A stretch of DNA of 64,000 bases from Smallanthus sonchifolius (taxonomy: Eukaryota > Streptophyta > Magnoliopsida > Asterales > Asteraceae), in the NCBI GenBank assembly GCA_023525975.1, contig CM042028.1:81839501-81903500 (forward strand), in the 5' to 3' direction. A model generated the notes under the pieces. That model was not told where the DNA came from, did not search any database, and saw only the letters and a list, made by a program, of their open reading frames with translations. Of this stretch, positions 56,088 through 64,000 are shown piece after piece (the stretch's first letter is position 1; the number at the start of each line of letters is the position of its first letter). Both the position numbers and the translations under genes were made by a program.

Positions 56088-58461
56088 ATGGGGAATTGCC
56101 AAGCGGCAGAGGCAGAGACGGTGCTCATTATGCATCCGGCAAACAAGATCGAGAGGATTTACAGGTCGGTTAGTGCTCGCCATGTCATGAATTCAAACCC
56201 CGGCCACTATGTCGCGGTTGTCGTCACGAGGTCCGAGAACGGACTGCTGGTGAAGCAGTTGAAGCTTCTCCGGCCAGACGACTCGTTGCTTATTGGTAAA
56301 GTTTATCGGCTCATATGCTTCCAAGGTACGTAGTTAATCAAACCACCCACCAATAAGTTAACAAAGTTTGTTTATGATTTATTAGAGTAAATTAATGTGT
56401 TAACATTGTTTTAGATATACTGAAAGAGTTTGCAGAGAAGAAGAGCGTGAAACTAGGGAAATTGTTGAAGGAAAGAGGAGTGCTCGTGTTAGAGACGAAA
56501 GGCGTAGCCGGTGCTCCGGTGAAGGAACAGAATGCATCCTCCCTCAAGGTACGCTAACTTTCGGTAATTATAAGTGAAAATCATGAGAATAGACATGTTA
56601 GACTAATAAAAATATAAAATTATCAAAATAAGCGTAGCCTAAGTAGAAATACACATATCCAAAACCATCCAATCACGATTTGACAAGTAAGGCTAAGACG
56701 AATAGAATTTACTTAGCCGGGGCATAAAAACCTTGAAAATTATAATGAGATCCATGAAAACAACCAATCAAAATAAAACACGTGTAAAGTGTGGGCTAAG
56801 CCCCGGCCAACGCATAAAAAACGGGGGCTAAATCCTAGCCAATGGATAAAATTTAGCCGGCCGTTACATTTGTATTGATTTGTTTGGGTGTTTTCGTAAA
56901 CCCGTTGTACTTTTCAAGATTTTTTGTGCCGGCTAAGTTTTAGCCTCATTAGCCGGCGAGGCTTAATTGTGATACGTGATTGTTTGGTTTTGAATATTTT
57001 TATTTTTTAAAAAGCTAAAAGTCAATAAATATTTTAGTAAAAATGTGGGTCAAAATTTTTATTTTGGTTATTTTCCTTAATTATAAACCCTAAACCGCAT
57101 AGTCAACAATCTCATATAATTTTTGTTTTGAATTTGAGGGCCGTAAAGTCCTTGTTTTGTTTCACTCCCCTAGAGCCACGATTGATGTAACAATCAACAT
57201 TACTACAAAAATACAAACACAACGTTCCAATATATGATTTACATTTTTTTTAGTTATTTTATGTACAAAATATTAGGGGTTCTGTGACAATCACTTTGAT
57301 CAGTTTTTGAAAACTGAACATTCTTGATGTTGTTGGGGAAGTAAGGGGTAGTTTAGTAAATTCAGAAGTTCTGTCATGGAAATTGTTACTTTGTCCATGA
57401 TGTACAAAATTATAATTTATGACATTCGTATCTTTGATCTGTGTGGTTCAAATTGTTCATCACACAATGGGTCAAAGAATCTTTTTCCTTTTAACCCTTT
57501 ACCCGATTCATGAATACTTTCTTCCTTCCTGTCCTAAAAGATATTCATATATTTATCTTTTGTACGTGACTGTTGATGCATCAAAAGCTGGAAAACATTA
57601 TTGCTGCATTATTTACAGTATAACCTTTTCCTCCTTTTTGTTAGTAGTTTAGAAATTTACCCTTTTCAAATCCATGATTTCGATCCTGGTCATTATTCAT
57701 AAAGAACGGGAATCGGATACTAGAAAACACTAAAAAAAATTTATGCGGGTCAAGCTTGTCCCCGGTATCCAACACTCTGGTCCACCCCTGTTTTACAACT
57801 TCATATCACTTGATATTTAGAAGAGTAAATTACATAAACAACCTTTATGTATACAACAAGTTAGACCTGCAGACCTTAATCTTCACTAATTACGCTGGAC
57901 ACCCTTTATGTTTATAGTTTGTATCAAATTATAACCTTTAGACTAACAGACGTTAGATTTTTCAGTTAAATGACATGTAAATGACCAATCTACCCTCCAT
58001 TTTGGGATATTACCGGTGGGATGAAGATGATGGAGTTGGGCCCACGATACTTTTGGTTTTATTTTATTTTTTTGATTTTATAATTGTAAGGGTATTTTGG
58101 TCATTTAAAAAAAACGAACTGAAAAATCTAACGTTTGTTAGTCTAAAGACTATAATTTGATATAAACCATATACATAAAGAGTGTCCAGAGTAATTAGTG
58201 AAGATTAAGGTCCGCGGGTGTAATAAAGGTTGTTTTTTGTGATTTACAATATTTAGAATCATGATGAATAAAGATGAGACATTGTTCTTTAATGTCTAAA
58301 GATTATATTTTTGTACTTCTTTTATGGCATGCACTCTTTAGAGCCACATGGTGCAGCATGGTGGAAATAACAGCAGAAACAGAAGCAGGGCGAGGAGTAG
58401 GAAGCACCATCAACATCAATGGAAACCGGCCCTCAAGAGTATTACAGAAAATGAAAATTGA
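56088..58461 (+). CDS. PADRE (DUF4228) protein, three exons
   Basis: The spliced gene gives 163 residues. Exons are 56088-56325, 56415-56548 and 58342-58461, with GT-AG introns of 89 and 1,793 bp; phases fit and the frame closes at TGA. It starts MGNC, a likely N-myristoylation/palmitoylation signal for membrane attachment. The family core follows: IERIYRSVSARHVM, NPGHYVAVV, VKQLKLLRPDDSLLIGKVYRL and, after the first splice, DILKEFAEKKSVKLGKLLKE. The third exon gives a basic/histidine-rich linker and the typical C-terminus QWKPALKSITE. PADRE genes are reported to respond to pathogens and stress; their biochemical role is unsettled. It is intact. Intron 2 has gained transposon insertions. The exon 3 start at 58342 is chosen because it alone gives the family C-terminus. 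Confidence 0.9.
56650..57005. mobile_element. Probable small TIR element in intron 2
   Basis: TATCCAAAACCATCCAATCACG on the left pairs with an inverted TATTCAAAACCAAACAATCACG on the right, with repeats of GGCTAAGCC and TTAGCCGGCG words between. Target duplication is not clear, so the ends are approximate. Confidence 0.5.
57822..58248. mobile_element. MULE-type MITE in intron 2 of the PADRE gene
   Basis: A 427-bp element with inverted repeats of about 150 bp (both ends contain AACAACCTTTAT and a GACCTTAATCTTCACTAATT stretch), flanked by a perfect 9-bp duplication ATATTTAGA (57813-57821, 58249-58257). It has no coding capacity. The inserted DNA lies about 90 bp from the acceptor of exon 3. Confidence 0.85.
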
Positions 58462-59397
58462 TAAGAAGTTCTATCTTCAATATTGCCCATCATCGATTGT
58501 GAAAAACTTGCAGTAGTTTGTAGTTAACAGTCTAATGAAGATGGAGTTTTAGTGTGGTGCTTTAAGCTTGATGTGTATTCTGCAACTTTGTGTAATATAC
58601 ATTTTCTGCCTTGCTTATCTAATCTTTCTTGGTTTACTCTTTATTTACCACTTTTTTAGTTGATTACAAACAACAAAATTAATAGGGTGTTTCTGTAATT
58701 CTACAACACCACAATCTACTAAAAAATAATCAAATATTTTTAGCAAATGCAATCATTATTTAATTATTATCCAATAATAAAAAATTCTCAATAAATGTAA
58801 CCCTTATTTAATAATCAAATTCTCATCAAATGCAACCGTTTTTTAATATAAATTTAATAATGAAAAATAAAATTACAAATTTTTTACGATGTATTAATAA
58901 TATATTATAATAAAGAATTTAAATTAATATTTAATAAATTAATAATATTTAAATTGATTTTTAATTATTTAATATAAAATGTTTTTAAATGATGTTTTTA
59001 CTTACCATCTGAAAATGTATGGTAGACTTACGGGCATGACTCTAACCCGACTAAGCTTCTAGAAAGAACCTGATTGCAAGATTGGGGGCCAGAGTGATGA
59101 CGTGGCTATGGCACGAAGAATGTATGAAGTCTTTTGTGACGTCACACAAAAGAGGCTGTGCAGATAGAGAGAACTTTATACTTGAGGGTTTTTGTGAATT
59201 GATTAATGGTGTAATTCAATAATCCATTAATACAAAGTAATGATTCTTCCTACTCATTCTCCTTGTTGAGTTTTTAGTACTCTTCGCGGTCGATCAAGTT
59301 GCAACGGTAATTCACTACTCACACCTACGATGGAGAGGTTCCATCATTACGATGAATCCGATGATAAGATTGAAGAAATTGAGGTTGTGTAACATCC
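58462..59397. other. 3' flank of the PADRE gene and a retroelement remnant
   Basis: The first 150-200 bp are probably 3' UTR. From about 59000 to 59397 the sequence reads like the end of an LTR and leader followed by ATGGAGAGGTTCC (59330), possibly a gag start, before LTR-B2 cuts in. No partner or further coding is visible. Confidence 0.4.
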
Positions 59398-61289
59398 CAA
59401 TAATAAAACAACGATTAAAATAACGGGCTAAACGCGAGACGAACGGAATAAATGAACGAGGCGTGACGGGCCGGTTGAACCGGCGAACTTGAGGGAAGGA
59501 GTCTCCTCCCTTTAAATAGCCAACACACTTCATAATCTCTCATTTGCAAGTTCTAGATAGAGAAACCGTAGATAGAGAAAGTTGGTGGATTGACCCGAGA
59601 TTGAAGAAGTGTGTTACTCCATAGCTCGTGACCAAAACCTCCAAATCAGAAGCTCGATACAGGTAACGATCTGATCTAGATCTGATTTTTCGTTCGTTTT
59701 GGGGTTTTCGGGTTTTGGATAAAAAGATGGCATTTCTACGTATGAGACTTGAATATAAACATAGATCTAGCATATAGAATGAAAAACAAACGTTTTGAAC
59801 GTAAAATAGTTTGGATCTTGACGAGGTCGGATCTGCATGCAAAAGTTAGGGTTTTGTGGGGAAGAAGACTACCCAAACGCAGGCCCTGCGTACTTATTAA
59901 GCATGAAAGAACAAGGCCCTGCGTACTTGTTAAGCAGGCAAGAACAAGGCCCTGCGTACTTGTTAAGCACGCAAGAACAAGGCCCTGCGTACTTGTTAAG
60001 CACGCAAGAACAAGGCCCTGCGTACTTGTTAAGCACTCAAGATCAAGGCCCTGCGTCCTTGTTAAGCACGCAAGAGCGAGGCCCTGCGCACTTGCTAAGT
60101 GCGCAGGCATTAGGTCTATGGGTATATATAGCTGGTTAGTGAAGTCAGTATGTTCGCCTGAAACAGAACGAGTAAACCGTTAGAGTCGGGGTTGGGTCTG
60201 ATGTGTATTTAACTACCTAATTCAGATCGTACGTGACGTTGTTGGGCCTTTGTTCGAGACTAGCTTATCAGGTGAGTTCTAGAGCCCTCTTTTAGATGTT
60301 TTGATAATGTTTTGGGCTGGTGTGCATACATACAAAACGAGGTTTATGAAAAGATGTTTACAAAACGAGGTTTATGAATGATGCTTCCGAAAGGGGAAAT
60401 TAAAAGGTGTTAATGAAATGATTACGAAACGATGCTTCCGAAAAGGGAAGTTGAAATATGTTAATGAATTGTTTACGAAATGATGCTTCCGAAAGGGGAA
60501 GATGAAACGAGGTAATGAAATGTTTTGCCAATAAAGTTTACGAAAGATTTATGAATGAAATGTTATTTAATAAAAAGTAAGAATGCTTTAACTAAAACGA
60601 GGTAAAGGTTTTTATGAAATGAACGAATCTGCCACGAGTTCCTACGAGAGCTAAGGTATGTATGTGTGAATGGGCCTTACCCTTATGGGGGGCCTATGTG
60701 GCTGGCTAACGGTTGTACAACTGGTTGAGGATGGGGTGACGACGGTCACCCATGGGATTACCGGGATCCCTTCCGGGAGGCACTAATCCCCGCGAGGGAA
60801 CAGTGCCTAAGACGATGTTTGGTCTGCCTTGAGGTAACTAGCCTCAGGAGACCTGGTTGACGGATGGCCTAGAAGTAACGAGCCTTAGGTTCTTCCATCA
60901 AAATACGATGTATGGAATTGACAGTTACGAGAAGGCGCCGGTTCGGTTCATGTTGACTTATGTTATGATGCTATGATACGATGTTTTGTTGATGTTAAGT
61001 TATTGTATGTTTTACGTACGCTTTTGTTAAATAAATGTATGTTATGTTTTTGACAAAAATGCTTATGTTAAGGTTTTATGTAAAGCTAGAACTCACCAGC
61101 GTAGCTGACTTGTAGTATGCACATTCAGGTTAAAGACAGGTATAGACGATGGACGGTGATGCTTGGCAAGCGAGAAGAGTTACCCGGTTAATCATGAAAA
61201 CTGGCATCCCGTTATGAGTTGTTTATGTTATGTTTATGTATTTGACAATGTTACGCTTCCACATTTTTGAACAAGTTTTAATTATGTTG
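59398..61289 (+). mobile_element. Gypsy family B LTR, second copy (LTR-B2), interrupted
   Basis: It starts TGTAACATCCC at 59398 and aligns with LTR-B1 from there on. At 61289 the homology stops because LTR-A2 is inserted; the remaining 3' part must lie beyond the window. The bases before it (ggttg) would be its target duplication. Landmarks: a 33-bp hairpin array (59881-60111), then GTTCGCCTGAAACAGAACGA, GGTGAGTTCTAGAGCCC (about 60270) and CTCACCAGC (61092). The ORFs of 100-144 residues across the array exist only because the 33-bp period keeps every frame open. Confidence 0.8.
59881..60111 (+). repeat. AGGCCCTGCGTACTTGTTAA hairpin array in LTR-B2, seven 33-bp units
   Basis: Units start at 59881, 59914, 59947, 59980, 60013, 60046 and 60079, spaced exactly 33. 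Each contains GCGTACTT-GTT-AAGCACGC, an 8-bp stem with one mismatch. The last unit (GCGCACTTGCTAAGTGCGC) is a perfect 8-bp stem with changes in both arms. The unit has no sequence in common with the LTR-B1 array except its size and shape. Confidence 0.93.
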
Positions 61290-64000
61290 TGTAATATCCA
61301 GTATTTTCCGACCAAACGTTCCCTAAACTGTTGCACGTGTTATTGATTTAAAACTTAGATTCTTATAATAAAAAAAAACTAGTTTCTTAAATAATAAATA
61401 TTAATTTAATTGATATGGATTTCAAGAAAACAATTATACTTGTACATATATATATGTGTGTTTTATAAATAAAATATCATTGAGATTCTTAAAACTTTAC
61501 GAGTTTGTAATTATATAAATAATTTATAAACTTATTTCAAAAATACTTAAACTTATGAATCATAAATAGTAGAAATTGTGTTATAAATTTATAAAATAAT
61601 AAAGCTTATAAAGCTTATTTTATTTTTACAAAAATGAAACCATATTATTTAATTATAAAAAGTTCAGGGACCAAACTGTAATTCCTGAAACTCATTTTAA
61701 GCTTAAAAAGACATTTTTGACATGAAGTGATAATAGTTAAAACTTTCAGGGGCTAAAGTTGCAATTCGCCTCAAACTTCCAGTTTGAAATCAGTCCCCGG
61801 TTCGAAACCCCCCGAGCCCGATTTCAATTGCTTTTCTTCGAAAACGCATTTCAGGCCAGGTTCACCGAACCTCGGGCATCCCAGTACGCATGCGACTCGA
61901 CATCAAGAATCTTAAATGCTCAATTTCAACTAACATCACGCGTAGAGCCGGGTTCGAGTCATTTAAGCTCAACCGTAAACCTCTCAACCATTCTGGCATT
62001 AATTAACAAAATCCGCTATAAATATCGACTCACACACTTGGACGACACCACACACAAACTATCTAAACTATCAATTTCTTCGTATTGCATCCACATTGTT
62101 CGATCGATTCCAGTGACCGCCGAGTTCAAACCCAGAAGCATTCTCCTTTAATTTGAAACCATTTGAGGTAATTCTGGTGTCTATCATTGTCGTTGCACTC
62201 CGAGGATCGAAAGCCCTCTGTTTAATTGCATTAACAGAGGGCAATTCGACATGAATTTGGAGGATTTCGTTTCTAGGGTTCTTAAGGGATTTGGGTTCAA
62301 TTGGAGTTGTTGTTTAAATGGTTTCCGTTTCAGTGTATACACTAACGAGCCCGTAGTCGGGATGGTTAGTGTGTGTGTGTGCGGATTCGACCCGGTCAGT
62401 GACCCGAATTCGAATCCGGGTAAACCGTTTTTGGCACTTTTATTTTTTTTAGCTTTTTCACTCAGTTTTAAATGTTGTAACTATTTTTATAAAATTCTGT
62501 AAAGTTTTATAAACGTAAAAACAAATTTTATTTACAGTTTGATTTTTTAGAACTATTTTATTTAATTAAATTTGGTATAAAGCTATTAGTATTTAATCCT
62601 TTAAAATAGTTTTAAATTCTTAAAACTATAAAAATACTCTTGGAACATTTCAAAACTTATATTCTAAAAACAAGAATTATACTAATGAATCAGAAAATAT
62701 AAAGTTATTTTATATTTTCTAAAACAATCATATTATTTGGATTTTTAAACATTAAAAAGATTTATAAACTTTAGTATAACATATAATTCAAGACTTATTT
62801 TTGAAACAGTTTTAAAACTTATAATTTCACATGAATTATTTATTCAAAACAAGAAATTTAATTTATCATTTGTTTACTAAAATTAAAATTCTTTTAAACC
62901 ATGAACTTATAAATCTTTTATTCAACTTAGGAAACTTATATAAATCTTGTAAACTTGGAATTATCTATAAATTTGATATTTTATAAATGGAAAATTTAAA
63001 CCATTTATACTAAGTTGAAAAGAGAATTATATACTTTATTTATATAATTATTTGTAAACGTATAAACTTTGTAAATCTTAAAACTAATAACCTAAAAATA
63101 GATATGTATCTTATTTAAACTACAAGACAATAATACTTAAAATAAATCTTTAATAACTATTGAGGCTTTCGTCTAGCTATTACTTCAACTTTAATTACAA
63201 ACACTTATAAACTATCTTGATTATTATCATCGAACATATGTAAATTATACTTGCAAAACTTTTTAAATAAGTATTTTAATATTTTTTTTAAACTATAAAC
63301 ATTTATACAAGGTCTTGTGTCATTCATTCAGAATCTTTATTTTAAACTTGAATCCCGTCTCCCATTTGAAACCCTAGTCAAATCTTGAAATTCTAGATCC
63401 TTTGTCTTAGACTTTTTACTTAAAACTTTAGACTTACATTCTTAGGCTTATCGTGAGGATATTCTCCCTCTTCAATTCTTGCAAACTTTTGTCGGATACC
63501 CTTCATCCAAATCCAAGCGAGTATACTTAGCCCTTTTTTCCTTTCTATACTTTTGGGGTGAAACATGTTCAAAACTTTAAACTTATACAATTCTTGTACA
63601 ACTATGACTAGATGCTTATTCTTATGTTAAACTTGAGACTTGTATTCTTAGATTAAACTTAAAACTAGCACATTCATTAACTTTGATCAAGCCTATGGTA
63701 ACAATGATAGATCTATTGTATTTGACCAATCCACCTTGATTGATTGACCCCTTCGGGGAGAGCCCTTGGTGATTGTTACTGAATTAAACTTTAAACTTGA
63801 GACTTATAAGGGTAACCTGCGGGTTATGCCTAAACTTGGTTGGAGGGTTGAAGTGCACAATGTTTAAGATACTTGTTCTCATACTTACATTATAGAATGC
63901 ATATATCATAGTGAATTGTAATTCTTTTCAAATACTTGTTAAACTGTGTCAAAACCTTTGTATCTCACCAACTATTTTGTAGTCGACAGATTCTTTCACA
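61290..64000 (+). mobile_element. Gypsy family A LTR, second copy (LTR-A2), truncated by the window
   Basis: It starts TGTAATATCC at 61290, with tgttg (61285-61289) before it. It matches the reverse complement of LTR-A1 along its length to the window end. It has the same paired B-box motifs (61799-61809, 62407-62417), the same CCCTCTGTTTAA hairpin (about 62213-62241), a GCGAGTATACTTAGCCC block (about 63519), TTTTGGGGTGAAACATG (about 63550) and CTCACCAACT (63963). Whether it is a solo LTR or the 5' LTR of a full element cannot be told. ORFs inside, including 61759-62151, are not supported as genes. Confidence 0.82.

Noticed and set aside
59749..60183. Repetitive protein of 100-144 residues over the LTR-B2 array
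   Set aside because: Several frames are open on both strands because the unit is 33 bp long and lacks stops. It is within an LTR and has no start context or domain.

Overview
This window is plant nuclear DNA that is AT-rich, gene-poor and dominated by nested transposable elements. The evidence is spliced genes with GT-AG introns, a plant U-box/ARM E3 ligase, a PADRE/DUF4228 gene, a nuclear tRNA-Thr, a Ty3/gypsy chromovirus, and hAT, Mutator-like and SINE elements. The style of the long gypsy LTRs (3' ends like CGGGGTGTGACA) recalls Asteraceae, but that family-level guess rests on recollection, not on a search.

Layout. 1-1081: non-coding. 1091-2277: a MULE-type terminal-inverted-repeat element with a 9-bp target duplication. 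2502-13996: an old non-coding copia-like LTR element on the minus strand, into which two solo gypsy LTRs have landed (LTR-A1 4665-7562 and LTR-B1 9883-12758), each with a perfect 5-bp duplication. 14229-22371: a hAT transposon with a separate BED-finger ORF on the plus strand facing a broken transposase on the minus strand; the transposase is split by solo LTR-D (19289-21236). 22380-24400: duplicated intergenic DNA and a CAC/CCG-rich tract. 24405-25715 (minus): an intact PUB30/31-like U-box ARM-repeat gene. 28868-41491: a Mutator-like element that has lost its catalytic domain and is split by a complete, very young Tekay/Del-like gypsy retrotransposon (29495-39910; 2,296-bp LTRs differing at two positions; duplication CATAC). 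42420-46410: a second related MULE that itself contains foreign insertions, including a decayed Athila-like ORF1. 46710-46900: a tRNA-derived SINE. 48694-49283: a long foldback. 53042-53115: tRNA-Thr(AGT). 54975-55109: a second SINE with 14-bp duplications. 56088-58461: a three-exon PADRE gene with transposon insertions in its second intron. 59398-64000: LTR-B2 interrupted by LTR-A2, which runs off the window.

Only two host protein genes are convincing (U-box ligase, PADRE protein), plus one tRNA gene. The most unusual signal is in the LTRs. Families whose sequences hardly align carry arrays of short hairpin-forming repeats, twice with an almost identical 33-bp period, together with a shared ordered set of short conserved blocks. 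Two copies of family B carry entirely different 33-bp hairpin units upstream of the same conserved flank. The young gypsy element also encodes an extra 259-residue protein of unknown function between its 5' LTR and gag, with a predicted coiled coil and a hydrophobic C-terminal tail.
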